From positions 62,001 to 126,000 of the forward strand of contig NZ_RHPJ01000003.1 of the NCBI RefSeq assembly GCF_004786095.1: a stretch of 64,000 bases of DNA, given 5' to 3'. Shown here piece by piece: positions 8,854 to 17,210 of the stretch (within the stretch, counting starts at the first letter, position 1; each line of letters opens with the position of its first letter). Both the position numbers and the translations under genes were made by a program. The stretch comes from Serinibacter arcticus (GTDB taxonomy: Bacteria > Actinomycetota > Actinomycetes > Actinomycetales > Beutenbergiaceae). The notes beneath the pieces were generated by a model. The model was not told the origin of the DNA. It worked only from the letters and a program-made list of their open reading frames with translations, and did not search any database.

Positions 8854-9527
8854 CCGCGGCGACGTCCGCGCCGAACGCCTCGGGCACCACCCTGCACGCC
8901 CTTGCCGCACCCGACCTCGTCGACGCGCTGCTGGGCGTGCGCGAGGGCGACGCGATCGACGTCGTGCGCCGCTCCCGTCCCGCCGCGCGCGAGCACACCC
9001 AGGCGACGCTCGTCGCGCTGCTCGACCCGGTCGACGACGGCGCGTTTGCCGTGGCCGACCGGCTCGCGGTCGCCACCTTCGTCGTCGCGCTGCACGGCGG
9101 CTCGCCTTTGCACGCCGTCTACGAGGCGGACCTGTCGCCCTCGACGCGCGCGCTCGTCGCGACGCTCGCGGCGCAGGCCGGGCGTCCGGGCCCGTACGGC
9201 GTCTTCCGCGAGCCCGGTCTTGCGGGGGAGTCTGTCGAGGGTGAGCGCTGGATCGCGCCGACGGCCGAGGTCGGCGAGCGGCTCGCCACCGCCCTCACGC
9301 ACGCCGCCCTGCTCGTGCTCCGTCCGCGCGAGTCCCAGCCGGAGGCGCTGCGGGCGCTGCTGGACGCGGGCTGGACCCGCGAGGGCGTGGTGACGCTGTC
9401 GCAGCTCGTCGCGTTCCTGACGTACCAGGTGCGGATCGTCGCCGGCCTGACCGTGCTCGCGCACTCGCAGCAGGCGCGGCAGACGAACCAGCAGCAGTCC
9501 GAGAACTCCCCGGGGGTCCCCGCATGA
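8850..9527 (+). CDS. CMD domain protein (Avi_7170-like)
   Basis: A 225-residue carboxymuconolactone-decarboxylase-superfamily protein. It lacks the CxxC redox pair that its downstream neighbour has, so it may be a structural partner or have a different chemistry. The C-terminus ends in a Gln/Ser/Asn-rich tail. The start overlaps the monooxygenase stop (ATGA) and the stop overlaps the next start, so all three are coupled. An earlier in-frame start would run antiparallel to codon pattern inside the previous gene and was rejected. The family name is from memory of the conserved gene set; the function is not established. Confidence 0.8.
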   Translation: MTAATSAPNASGTTLHALAAPDLVDALLGVREGDAIDVVRRSRPAAREHTQATLVALLDPVDDGAFAVADRLAVATFVVALHGGSPLHAVYEADLSPSTRALVATLAAQAGRPGPYGVFREPGLAGESVEGERWIAPTAEVGERLATALTHAALLVLRPRESQPEALRALLDAGWTREGVVTLSQLVAFLTYQVRIVAGLTVLAHSQQARQTNQQQSENSPGVPA

Positions 9528-10156
9528 CGTCTCTGCACGAGCACCTGATCGCCCACCCCGACCTGGATCGCCCGGAGCACTTCACCCGCGCGAACCTCGA
9601 CTGGGTGCCGTGGCTCGAGCCGCCGACCGTCGAGGAGCTGACCGAGGCGCAGTACGAGGGACTCGTCGAGCGCAAGCGGGACTCCAGCCCGTACTTCCGA
9701 CTGCTGGCGCTCGACCCCGCGGTGCTCGCCGCGCGGACGAAGGCCGACATCGACATCTTCCACACGTCCTCGCGCGACGGCGACGGGCTGCCCCGTCCGG
9801 AGCGCGAGCTCGCCGCCGCCGTCGCCTCCCGCGTGAACGGCTGCGTGTTCTGCGCCAGCGTGCACGCGCGGTTCGCCGCGACGCTCTCCCGGCGTCCCGA
9901 CGACGTGGACCTCCTGCTCGAGCGCGGTGCGGACGTCGCGGCCGAGCAGCTGGACGAGCGCTGGTCGGCGATCGTCGAGGCCGCCCAGGCCCTGACGGTG
10001 ACGCCGCCCCGGTTCGCGGCCACCCACGTCGACCGCCTGCGTGCGGCGGGCCTGAGCGACGAGGCGATCGGCGACCTCATCTCCTCCGCCGGTTTCTTCT
10101 CGTGGGCCAACCGCCTCATGCTGTCGCTCGGCGAACCGGAGAACCCGCCCGCCTGA
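9524..10156 (+). CDS. Alkylhydroperoxidase AhpD-like protein (Avi_7169-like peroxidase)
   Basis: A 210-residue AhpD-fold protein with the full active-site spacing E95-x11-C107-x2-C110-x3-H114, as in AhpD-type peroxidases. It may remove peroxide made when the flavin monooxygenase uncouples, or act on the substrate itself; both are inference. It is the last gene of the importer operon, overlapping the CMD gene by 4 nt. No clear terminator follows; the next promoter region begins within 10 nt. Confidence 0.85.
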   Translation: MTSLHEHLIAHPDLDRPEHFTRANLDWVPWLEPPTVEELTEAQYEGLVERKRDSSPYFRLLALDPAVLAARTKADIDIFHTSSRDGDGLPRPERELAAAVASRVNGCVFCASVHARFAATLSRRPDDVDLLLERGADVAAEQLDERWSAIVEAAQALTVTPPRFAATHVDRLRAAGLSDEAIGDLISSAGFFSWANRLMLSLGEPENPPA

Positions 10157-10164
10157 TCCGCGGG

Positions 10165-10206
10165 TGACATCTGTCAGCACCCCCGGCGTCCGGGTGGTGA
10201 CAGGGT
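10165..10206 (+). promoter_or_regulatory. Palindromic operator and promoter of the DesK/DesR-like operon
   Basis: TGACA-TC-TGTCA (10165-10176) is an inverted repeat; a further TGACA half-site lies at 10198-10202. A weak -10 (CAGGGT, 10201-10206) stands 7 nt before ATG 10214. The palindrome centre is 30.5 nt upstream of the -10, near -42 from the start, the usual place for a class II activator such as a NarL-family regulator. Autoregulation by the encoded response regulator is inferred. Confidence 0.55.
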
Positions 10207-10213
10207 GGAGGGC

Positions 10214-11455
10214 ATGAACGGCAGGAGCGTGCGCGGCGTCGAGGGGTACACCCGCTGGTCGCTGATCTCGCTCGCGGTCGGCGAACCGGTCCTGCTCTGG
10301 CTCCTCCTGCACACCCTCCACGACGGCGGGTCCGCCCTCGCCGGTCCCGGGGTCGCCGTGCTCGCTGTCCTGGTGCTCGCGCACACGGCGGCGTGCATCC
10401 ACGCGATGATCGCCGCCCTGCGTCGCGTCGACCCCGACCGCGGGCGACGGGGCCTCCTCCCGCTGGCGGCCACGACCGCGGCGGTGCTCGTCGCCGTCGT
10501 GGTGGTGCTCCCGCTGGACGGACCGGCCGAACCCGTCCTCGCCTCCATCCCGCGAGCCTCGGCGGTCGCGGTGATCGGGCTGGCAACGATCGGTGCGCTG
10601 TCGGCGCGGTGGCCGATGCGGATCCTGGCGGCGCTCACGGTGGTGGTGCTGGCGCTCGTCACGCTCACGCAGCTCGGCAGCCGGATCGGCGGCATCATCT
10701 ACCTGCTGCCCGCCTACGCGCTCGTGCTGGTCTCGATGATCGCCAGCTTCAGGCTCACGGTCTGGCTGCTCGAGGTGGTGCGCGAGCTCGAGGTGAGCCG
10801 GGAGTCGCACGCGAGCCTCGCCGTCGCCGAGGAGCGTCTGCGGATCGCGCGCGACATCCACGACGTCGTCGGGCGCGGGCTGTCGGTCGTGGCCGTGAAG
10901 AGCGAGCTCGCCGCCACGCTCGCCAGCCGCGGGGACGAGCGCGCCGAGCGCGAGATGCGGGAGGTGCGCCAGGTCGCGCAGGACTCGCTCGAGCAGGTGC
11001 GCACGCTGGTCAGCGGCTACCGCGCCACCGACCTGGGGACCGAGCTGGCCGGGGCGCGCGCCGTCCTGGACGCCACCGGGATCCGCGTCACCGTGACGGG
11101 CAGCGCCGACGGCGCGAGCCCCGCCGCGCAGGACGCGCTGGGCGCCGTCGTGCGCGAGGCCGTCACGAACGTGGTGCGACACGCGCGCGCGACCTGGTGC
11201 ACGCTCGAGCTCGGCGCTCCCGGCGGCCGAGGAGCTCCCGGCGTGGAGGACGGCGAGTGGTGCCTCGTCGTGGCCAACGACGGCTCGCGGGGCGACGGCG
11301 CGGGACCGGGGACCGGCGTGGACGCCGTCGTCCCGGGCAACGGCCTGCGGGGCCTCGCCGAGCGCCTGACACCCCTCGGCGGCACCCTGACCACCACCCG
11401 CTCCGACGGCGTCTTCACCCTGACGGCGTCCGTCCCCTCGAGGGAGACCGCATGA
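10214..11455 (+). CDS. Sensor histidine kinase (DesK-like, HisKA_3)
   Basis: A membrane kinase of 413 aa with about five TM helices in residues 12-185, a short coiled region, the HisKA_3 box R-D-I-H-D-V-V-G-R-G (phospho-acceptor His216) and a C-terminal HATPase domain ending in G-N-G-L-R-G-L-A. DesK-type kinases sense membrane or envelope state and phosphorylate the adjacent LuxR/NarL-type regulator. ATG 10214 was preferred over GTG 10205 because it sits 7 nt after a -10-like hexamer. The stop overlaps the regulator start. Unlike many desKR loci, no desaturase or ABC exporter follows. Confidence 0.88.
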   Translation: MNGRSVRGVEGYTRWSLISLAVGEPVLLWLLLHTLHDGGSALAGPGVAVLAVLVLAHTAACIHAMIAALRRVDPDRGRRGLLPLAATTAAVLVAVVVVLPLDGPAEPVLASIPRASAVAVIGLATIGALSARWPMRILAALTVVVLALVTLTQLGSRIGGIIYLLPAYALVLVSMIASFRLTVWLLEVVRELEVSRESHASLAVAEERLRIARDIHDVVGRGLSVVAVKSELAATLASRGDERAEREMREVRQVAQDSLEQVRTLVSGYRATDLGTELAGARAVLDATGIRVTVTGSADGASPAAQDALGAVVREAVTNVVRHARATWCTLELGAPGGRGAPGVEDGEWCLVVANDGSRGDGAGPGTGVDAVVPGNGLRGLAERLTPLGGTLTTTRSDGVFTLTASVPSRETA

Positions 11456-12057
11456 TCCGACTGCTCATCGCCGACGACGAGGCGCTGATCCGGGACGCCG
11501 TCGCCACGCTGCTCGACCTCGAGGACGACCTCGAGGTCGTCGGTCGCGCCGGCTCGGGCACCGAGGCGATCGCGCTGGCGCCGCGCGTGCGCCCCGACGT
11601 CGCCGTCCTGGACCTGCAGATGCCGGGTGCCGACGGGATCGAGGTCGCGCAGGAGCTGGCCACCTCGGTGCCGGGCTGCGGCGTCGTCATCGTGACCTCC
11701 CACGGCCGGCCCGGCTACCTCAAGCGCGCCTTCGCGAGCGGTGTCCGGGCGTTCCTGCCCAAGACCGCCTCGGCCAGCGTGCTGGCCACCGCCATCCGGC
11801 AGGTGCACGACGGCGGCCGCTACGTCGACCCCGTGCTCGCGGCCGAGGCCATCGCGTCGGGCGACTCGCCGCTCACCGCGCGCGAGGCCGACGTGCTCGA
11901 GCTCGCCGCCGCCGGCGCCCCGGTCGAGGAGATCGCCCGGCGCGCCCACCTCGCCAGCGGAACGGTGCGCAACTACCTGTCCTCCGCCGTCGCCAAGCTC
12001 GGGGTCGCGAACCGGCACGAGGCCGCCCGCCTGGCGCGCGCCAAGGGCTGGCTGTAG
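11452..12057 (+). CDS. Response regulator, NarL/LuxR family (DesR-like)
   Basis: A 201-residue regulator. The receiver domain has acidic residues D8-D9, phospho-acceptor D54 (A-V-L-D-L-Q-M-P) and Lys in F-L-P-K-T. A LuxR-type HTH follows, with A-R-R-A-H-L-A-S-G-T-V-R-N-Y-L-S as the recognition region (about 162-177). It overlaps the kinase stop by 4 nt (ATGA). It probably binds the TGACA palindrome upstream of its own operon; other targets cannot be told from this window. Confidence 0.9.
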   Translation: MIRLLIADDEALIRDAVATLLDLEDDLEVVGRAGSGTEAIALAPRVRPDVAVLDLQMPGADGIEVAQELATSVPGCGVVIVTSHGRPGYLKRAFASGVRAFLPKTASASVLATAIRQVHDGGRYVDPVLAAEAIASGDSPLTAREADVLELAAAGAPVEEIARRAHLASGTVRNYLSSAVAKLGVANRHEAARLARAKGWL

Positions 12058-12066
12058 CGACCCCGC

Positions 12067-12072
12067 TAGGAT
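12067..12072 (+). promoter_or_regulatory. Leaderless-type promoter -10 of plsC
   Basis: TAGGAT lies 8 nt before GTG 12081 and no Shine-Dalgarno sequence is present, so transcription should start at or next to the start codon. Confidence 0.6.
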
Positions 12073-12080
12073 CGGCGACC

Positions 12081-12791
12081 GTGACCACGACGCGCAGGTA
12101 CTCCGCCAGCTACCGCTTCTTCGCGGCGGTGATCAAGCCGATCCTGTTCGTCATCTCCCGCAGGGAGTGGCGCGGGACCGAGCACCTGCACCGCAGCGAG
12201 GGCTTCATCGCGGCCGCCAACCACGTCACCGAGCTCGACGCCATCACCACGGCGCACGTCCTGTACGACAACGCCGCGCCGCCGCGGATCATGGCCAAGG
12301 TCGAGCTGTTCCGGGTGCCGGTCCTCGGCGCGCTGCTGCGCTCGTCCGGGCAGATCCCCGTGCACCGCAACAGCCGCAACGCGGCCGACTCCCTCGCCGC
12401 CGCCCAGGAGGCACTGGCTGCGGGGGAGTGCGTGATGATCTTCCCCGAGGGCACCCTGACTCTCGATCCCGAGGAGTGGCCGATGGTCGCGCGCACGGGG
12501 GTCGCACGCCTCGCGCTCAGCACCGGGGCACCCGTGATCCCGCTCGCGCAGTGGGGTGCGAGCGCGATCCTGCCCCGCAAGTCGTTCCTGCTGCGACCGT
12601 TCCCGCGCAAGACCGTGCACGCGCTGGTCGGACCCCCGGTCGACCTCGCCGACCTGCAGGGCAGGCTCGACTCGGCCTCGCTGGTGGAGGCGACGGCGCG
12701 CATCATGGCCGCCATCACCGCCCAGGTCGCGCAGCTGCGGGGCGAGGATCCGCCCGCCGAACCGTTCGACCGGCGCCGGGCGGGGGTGTAG
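12081..12791 (+). CDS. plsC: 1-acyl-sn-glycerol-3-phosphate acyltransferase family protein
   Basis: A 236-residue acyltransferase of the PlsC class, making phosphatidic acid from lysophosphatidic acid and an acyl donor at the membrane. Motif I is complete (N47-H48-V-T-E-L-D53, the NHx4D charge relay) and motif III appears as F121-P-E-G124. An amphipathic N-terminal segment (about 10-26) probably anchors it. It is followed 2 nt later by gpsA, so the pair links glycerol-3-phosphate supply to phospholipid acylation. The exact acyl acceptor is inferred from family. Confidence 0.9.
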   Translation: MTTTRRYSASYRFFAAVIKPILFVISRREWRGTEHLHRSEGFIAAANHVTELDAITTAHVLYDNAAPPRIMAKVELFRVPVLGALLRSSGQIPVHRNSRNAADSLAAAQEALAAGECVMIFPEGTLTLDPEEWPMVARTGVARLALSTGAPVIPLAQWGASAILPRKSFLLRPFPRKTVHALVGPPVDLADLQGRLDSASLVEATARIMAAITAQVAQLRGEDPPAEPFDRRRAGV

Positions 12792-12793
12792 CG

Positions 12794-13789
12794 GTGCGCT
12801 GCGCCGTCCTGGGGTCCGGGAGCTGGGGCACGACCTTCGCGCAGGTGCTCGCCGATGCGGGCAACGACGTCGTCGTCTGGGCGAAGTCCGCCGCCACGGC
12901 CGAGGCGATCACGACCGACCACGTCAACCCGACCTACCTCCCCGGGGTCGCGCTGGCCCCGAGCATCACCGCCACGACCCACCTGCGCGAGGTGCTCGCG
13001 GGCGCCGAGGTCGTCGTCGTCGCGCTGCCGTCGCAGATCGTGCGCGAGGTGCTGACGCCCTACCGGGACGCGGTGCCCGCCGAGGCCGTCGTGGTCAGTC
13101 TGATGAAGGGCGTCGAGCTCGGGACGGACGAGCGGATGAGCCAGGTGCTCGCCGGGATCTGGGACCTGGCGCCGGACCGGGTGGCCGTGGTCTCCGGACC
13201 CAATCTGGCGGGCGAGATCGCGCGCCGCCAGCCGACCACCACGGTCGTGGCGTGCGAGGACGAGCACGTCGCCCACCGGGTCGCGCAGGCGTGCTCGACG
13301 CCCTACTTCCGCACGTTCACCACCACCGACGTCATCGGCGTCGAGATCGGGGGCGCGGTCAAGAACGTCATCGCGCTCGCGGTCGGGATCGCCCAGGGGC
13401 TCGGCTACGGCGACAACACGATGGCCTCGATCATGACGCGCGGGCTGTCCGAGGCTGCGCGCATCGGAGCGGCCGTCGGTGCGCAGCCCGCGACGTTCGC
13501 GGGGCTCGCCGGCATGGGCGACCTCATCGCGACCTGCTCCTCGCCGCTCTCGCGCAACCACCGGCTGGGCTCGCTGCTCGGTCAGGGGATGTCGCTCGAG
13601 GGCGCCATCGAGGAGATCGGGTCGACGGCGGAGGGCGCGAAGTCGTGCCGCTCGATCCTCGACCTCGCGGACCAGCACGGTGTGACGACGTCGATCATCG
13701 CGGCCGTGGTCGCGGTGCTGTACGACGGGGCGTCCGTGCCGGAGACCGTCGCGGGGCTCGTGGACCGACCGCCCCGGCCGGAGGACTGA
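12794..13789 (+). CDS. gpsA: NAD(P)-dependent glycerol-3-phosphate dehydrogenase
   Basis: A 331-residue enzyme that reduces dihydroxyacetone phosphate to sn-glycerol 3-phosphate for phospholipid synthesis. Residues 7-13 form the dinucleotide motif G-S-G-S-W-G-T. The catalytic Lys lies in G-G-A-V-K-N-V-I-A, and the R-G-L-S-E-A substrate-binding region follows. GTG 12794 was chosen because it gives the normal length and N-terminus (M-R-C-A-V-L-G). It sits 2 nt after the plsC stop and is followed 3 nt later by a NUDIX gene. Confidence 0.97.
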   Translation: MRCAVLGSGSWGTTFAQVLADAGNDVVVWAKSAATAEAITTDHVNPTYLPGVALAPSITATTHLREVLAGAEVVVVALPSQIVREVLTPYRDAVPAEAVVVSLMKGVELGTDERMSQVLAGIWDLAPDRVAVVSGPNLAGEIARRQPTTTVVACEDEHVAHRVAQACSTPYFRTFTTTDVIGVEIGGAVKNVIALAVGIAQGLGYGDNTMASIMTRGLSEAARIGAAVGAQPATFAGLAGMGDLIATCSSPLSRNHRLGSLLGQGMSLEGAIEEIGSTAEGAKSCRSILDLADQHGVTTSIIAAVVAVLYDGASVPETVAGLVDRPPRPED

Positions 13790-13792
13790 GCG

Positions 13793-14362
13793 GTGGCGGC
13801 TCCCGGCTCACCCCGCGCCGCCGACGCCGCGGCGACCCTGCGCGACTGGCGGCCCGCCGACCCCGACCAGGAGGGCCTGCGCGCGGAGTACCTCGCGTTC
13901 GTCGACGCCCGCGGTGAGGACGCGCTGCGCCGGGCGGGTGGGCCGGAGCATCTCACCGCCTCGACGTTCATCCTCTCGACCGACCTGACGCACGTGCTGC
14001 TCGCGCTCCACCGCAAGGCTCGCGCGTGGCTGCAGGTGGGCGGCCACGTCGAGGACGACGACGCGGGGCTCGCCGCGGCGGCTCGGCGCGAGGCGCTCGA
14101 GGAGAGCGGGCTGGCGGACGTGACGCTGTGGCGCGAGCTGCCGGTCGAGCTGGACAGGCACGCGCTGGGGGAGCGGTTCGCGTGCCGCGCGCACTGGGAC
14201 GTCGGCTTCGTGGCGCTCGCGGGACGCGACGAGGCCATCGCCGTCAGCGACGAGAGCGACGACGTCGCGTGGTGGCCGCTGGACGCGCTCCCCGCCGACA
14301 CCCCGCCCGACCTGCCGATCCGGCTCGCGCGAGCCGTGGCGGCGGTGCGAGCGGGGCGCTGA
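13793..14362 (+). CDS. NUDIX hydrolase
   Basis: A 189-residue NUDIX protein. The box is recognisable as G-G-H-V-E-D-D-D...R-R-E-A-L-E-E-S-G-L (about residues 82-104), with Asp in place of the usual first Glu, while the metal-binding R-E-x2-E-E core is intact. The family hydrolyses a nucleoside diphosphate linked to another group; this one cannot be assigned a substrate. It starts 3 nt after gpsA and is convergent with the PLP lyase gene, 12 nt away, with no visible terminator between them. Confidence 0.88.
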   Translation: MAAPGSPRAADAAATLRDWRPADPDQEGLRAEYLAFVDARGEDALRRAGGPEHLTASTFILSTDLTHVLLALHRKARAWLQVGGHVEDDDAGLAAAARREALEESGLADVTLWRELPVELDRHALGERFACRAHWDVGFVALAGRDEAIAVSDESDDVAWWPLDALPADTPPDLPIRLARAVAAVRAGR

Positions 14363-14374
14363 CCGCCCCGATCG

Positions 14375-15547
14375 CTAGGCCTGGGAAGCCCGCAGCGCCT
14401 GGTCCAGGTCGTCCCACAGGTCCTCGACGTCCTCGATGCCGACGCTCACGCGCAGCAGGTCCTCCGGCACGGTCGGGGCCTCGTTGGGCCAGCGACGGCG
14501 GCGCTCCACCATCGACTCGACGCCGCCGAGCGAGGTCGCGGGCAGCCACAGGTGCACGCCCCCGGTCAGGCGCGCCGCGGCCGCCGCGCCGCCGCGCACG
14601 CGGAGGGTGAGGATCGAGCCGTAGCCGTCCATCTGGTTCGTGGCGAGCTCGTGCTGCGGGTGGTCGGGCAGGCCCGGGTAGGCCACGGCGAGCACGGCCG
14701 GGTGGTCCTGGAGGCGGCGGGCCAGCTCGTGCGCGTTGGCCTGGGCGCGCTCGACCCGGAGCGCGAGGGTGCGCAGCCCGCGCAGCGCGAGCCACGCCTC
14801 GAACGGTCCCGCGACGCCGCCGGCCGTGGTGCGGCGCTGCCGGACGCGGGCGAGCAGGTTCTCGTCGCGCGTCACCACGGCGCCCAGGATGACGTCGGAG
14901 TGCCCGGCGAGGTACTTCGTGACGGAGTGCACCACGACGTCGGCGCCCAGCTCGAGCGGTCGCTGCAGCAGCGGCGTCGCGAACGTGTTGTCGACGACGA
15001 CGATCGCGCCGACCTCGTGCGCCGCCGCCGAGATCGCGGCGACGTCGGCGATCTCGAGCATCGGGTTGGTCGGGGTCTCGAGCCAGACGAGCGCGGCGGG
15101 GCCGGTGTCGGCGGCACCGAGATCCGCGCCGTCACCCCGGATCGCGGCCCGCACCGCGGCGGTGTCGGCGATGTCCACGAGACGCGGGCGCACGCCGGAG
15201 CGCTCCGCCTGGTGCCGGAGCGCGACGAGCGACTCGTGGTAGGCGTGGCGGGGAGCGACGACGGCGCCGCCCACCGGGGTCAGGTCCAGCGCCGCCGAGA
15301 TCGCGGCCATCCCCGAGGCGAACAGCAGGCCGGGGCGGCCGGCGTTCTCGAGCTGCCCCAGCGCCTCCTCCAGGGGCTCCCAGGACTCCGTGCCGATGCG
15401 GGCGTAGACGAGCTCGCCCGGTCCTGGCTGCTCGTGGCCGACGTAGGTGCTGGACATGACGATGGGGGAGTTGACGGGGGCGCCGGGCGTGCGCACGGGG
15501 CGCCCCGCCTCGACGACCACCGTGGCGGGGCGGAGGCGTCGCTTCAT
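14375..15547 (-). CDS. PLP-dependent trans-sulfuration enzyme (cystathionine gamma-synthase/lyase family)
   Basis: A 390-residue fold-type I PLP enzyme. The PLP lysine is K211 in S-V-T-K-Y-L-A-G-H-S-D; S-G-M-A-A-I (about 78-83) binds the phosphate and D-N-T-F-A (about 186-190) holds the pyridine-binding Asp. Members interconvert cysteine, homocysteine and cystathionine or cleave methionine; sequence alone does not separate synthase from gamma- or beta-lyase. ATG 15547 is supported by a leaderless-type -10 seven nt upstream; a longer frame reading into ddl sequence was rejected. Divergent from ddl. Confidence 0.9.
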   Translation of the reverse strand: MKRRLRPATVVVEAGRPVRTPGAPVNSPIVMSSTYVGHEQPGPGELVYARIGTESWEPLEEALGQLENAGRPGLLFASGMAAISAALDLTPVGGAVVAPRHAYHESLVALRHQAERSGVRPRLVDIADTAAVRAAIRGDGADLGAADTGPAALVWLETPTNPMLEIADVAAISAAAHEVGAIVVVDNTFATPLLQRPLELGADVVVHSVTKYLAGHSDVILGAVVTRDENLLARVRQRRTTAGGVAGPFEAWLALRGLRTLALRVERAQANAHELARRLQDHPAVLAVAYPGLPDHPQHELATNQMDGYGSILTLRVRGGAAAAARLTGGVHLWLPATSLGGVESMVERRRRWPNEAPTVPEDLLRVSVGIEDVEDLWDDLDQALRASQA

Positions 15548-15554
15548 GGCCCCG

Positions 15555-15560
15555 ACCCTA
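15555..15560 (-). promoter_or_regulatory. Leaderless-type promoter -10 of the PLP lyase gene
   Basis: TAGGGT on the minus strand, 7 nt before ATG 15547, without a ribosome binding site between them. Confidence 0.6.
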
Positions 15561-15596
15561 CGCGCGGCGGTCCCCGGGAGCCTCCTTCGCGCCGCG

Positions 15597-15602
15597 TAGT
15601 CT
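15597..15602 (+). promoter_or_regulatory. Leaderless-type promoter -10 of ddl
   Basis: TAGTCT lies 6 nt before GTG 15609. The two divergent -10 elements of this intergenic region are only about 36 nt apart. Confidence 0.6.
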
Positions 15603-15608
15603 CGCCGG

Positions 15609-16730
15609 GTGACCAGGACTCGAGTGGCGATCATCTTCGGCGGCCGCAGCAGCGAGCACGCCATCTCGTGCGCGACGGCGGCGGGGGTGCTGACGGCGAT
15701 CGACCGCGACCGCTTCGACGTCGTCCCGATCGGGATCGCCCGCGACGGCTCCTGGCTGCTGCTCCCCGACGACCCCGCCCCGCTGCGGCTCGACGGCACG
15801 CGGCTCCCCGAGATCGTCGCGGCCGAGCACCCCGCCGTCGTGCTGCCGTTCGGTGCCGAGCGCGGTCGCGTGATCGTGGCGCCCGCCACCGAGGCCGCTC
15901 GCGTGCTGGAGGGTGTCGACGTCGTGCTGCCGCTGCTGCACGGACCGTTCGGCGAGGACGGCACGCTGCAGGGCCTGCTGGAGCTGACGGACCTGCCCTA
16001 CGTCGGCTCCGGCGTGCTGGCCTCGGCGGCCGGCATGGACAAGCACGTGATGAAGGTCCTGCTGGCGGGCGCCGGCGTGCCCGTCGGTCCGTACACGGTC
16101 ATCCCGCGCACGTCGTGGGAGCGGGACAGGGCCGCGGCGCTGGACGCCGTCGCCGCCCTGTCGGACGTCGTGTTCGTGAAGCCGGCCCGCGCCGGGTCGA
16201 GCATGGGGATCACGCGCGTGGTCCGCAGCGCCGACGACGGCGACGCCGCCCTGGTCGCGGCGATCGAGGAGGCGCGGCGCCACGACCCCAAGGTGATCGT
16301 CGAGTCGGCGATCGACGGCCGCGAGATCGAGGTCGCGGTCCTCGGTGGTCGCGGGCTCGACGCGCCGCGGACGACGGCTCCCGGCGAGATCGTCGTCGGC
16401 GGGGACCACGCGTTCTACGACTTCGAGGCCAAGTACACGGGCACGGACACCACCTCGCTCGAGGTGCCGGCCAGCCTGGCGACGCACGTCGCCGACGCGG
16501 CCCGCGAGATGGCCGCGCAGGCCTTCGAGGCGCTGGGCTGCGAGGGCCTGGCGCGCGTGGACCTGTTCGCCACGGGCACCGGGCTGGTCGTGAACGAGGT
16601 CAACACGATGCCCGGCTTCACCCCGTTCTCGATGTTCCCGAGCCTCTGGGCCAACGAGGGCCTCGCCTACCCTGAGCTGATCACGGAGCTGATCGAGCTG
16701 GCGCTGGAGCGCCCCACCGGCCTGCGCTGA
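15609..16730 (+). CDS. ddl: D-alanine--D-alanine ligase
   Basis: A 373-residue ATP-grasp ligase that joins two D-Ala for peptidoglycan. The N-terminal motif F-G-G-R-S-S-E-H (about 10-17), the L-L-H-G-P-F-G-E-D-G substrate loop (about 112-121), V-F-V-K-P-A-R-A-G-S-S-M-G for ATP, and the metal-binding E-V-N-T-M-P-G-F end motif are all present. The length is normal for actinobacterial Ddl. A strong hairpin follows the gene, so it is probably monocistronic. Confidence 0.96.
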   Translation: MTRTRVAIIFGGRSSEHAISCATAAGVLTAIDRDRFDVVPIGIARDGSWLLLPDDPAPLRLDGTRLPEIVAAEHPAVVLPFGAERGRVIVAPATEAARVLEGVDVVLPLLHGPFGEDGTLQGLLELTDLPYVGSGVLASAAGMDKHVMKVLLAGAGVPVGPYTVIPRTSWERDRAAALDAVAALSDVVFVKPARAGSSMGITRVVRSADDGDAALVAAIEEARRHDPKVIVESAIDGREIEVAVLGGRGLDAPRTTAPGEIVVGGDHAFYDFEAKYTGTDTTSLEVPASLATHVADAAREMAAQAFEALGCEGLARVDLFATGTGLVVNEVNTMPGFTPFSMFPSLWANEGLAYPELITELIELALERPTGLR

Positions 16731-16747
16731 GGCGCGGCAGAGACAAC

Positions 16748-16790
16748 GAGACGCGCCGCTGCTCCCGGGTGGGGAGCGGCGACGCGTCTC
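16748..16790. terminator. Hairpin terminator after ddl (probably bidirectional)
   Basis: Arms GAGACGCG (16748-16755) and CGCGTCTC (16783-16790) enclose a further GCTCCC/GGGAGC stem. It lies between the convergent ddl and small-protein genes. There is no long T-run, as is usual in this genome. Confidence 0.7.
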
Positions 16791-16836
16791 GGGTTCCTCG
16801 GCCGGGTCGCGGCCGAAGCGGTGGGTCGAGCCGGTG

Positions 16837-17004
16837 TCAGGCGGTGTGCGCGACGACGTCGCGCACCTCGTCGACGACCAGCGACCAGGTCTGGGTGTCC
16901 ATCTCGACGCGGCGGGCACGGGCCACCGGCAGGTAGGCGGTGACGGCCTCGCGCACGAGCGCGATCGCCTCGTCGTGGACGTCGGGGATGGTGAGGGTGC
17001 TCAT
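16837..17004 (-). CDS. Small hypothetical protein (55 aa)
   Basis: A short soluble protein, M-S-T-L-T-I-P..., with an Ala/Val/Arg-rich predicted helix pair and no recognised motif. The frame stays open further upstream to 17160, but that extension has a non-coding look and lies in lower-GC intergenic sequence, so the ATG at 17004 was chosen. A weak purine-rich patch (AAAAG) precedes it. A possible -10 on the minus strand is TAACAT (17052-17057). Function unknown. Confidence 0.55.
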   Translation of the reverse strand: MSTLTIPDVHDEAIALVREAVTAYLPVARARRVEMDTQTWSLVVDEVRDVVAHTA

Positions 17005-17210
17005 CGGTGTGTCTTTTCGTCGGGGTGCGCCTTGTGGGCTTTCCGATATCGATGTTACGTGCCGGAAACACGGCGCGGGAGGGTCGACGCGGGTGACGTC
17101 GGCCTCATCTCGCCCGGAATTGCAACGATCATGAGCATTCTCGGGAGAGCGCTTGGTCAACGTCCGGGGGGCACGTGACCTGCGCCCCCTCGACCGCTGC
17201 CGGCCGCCGC

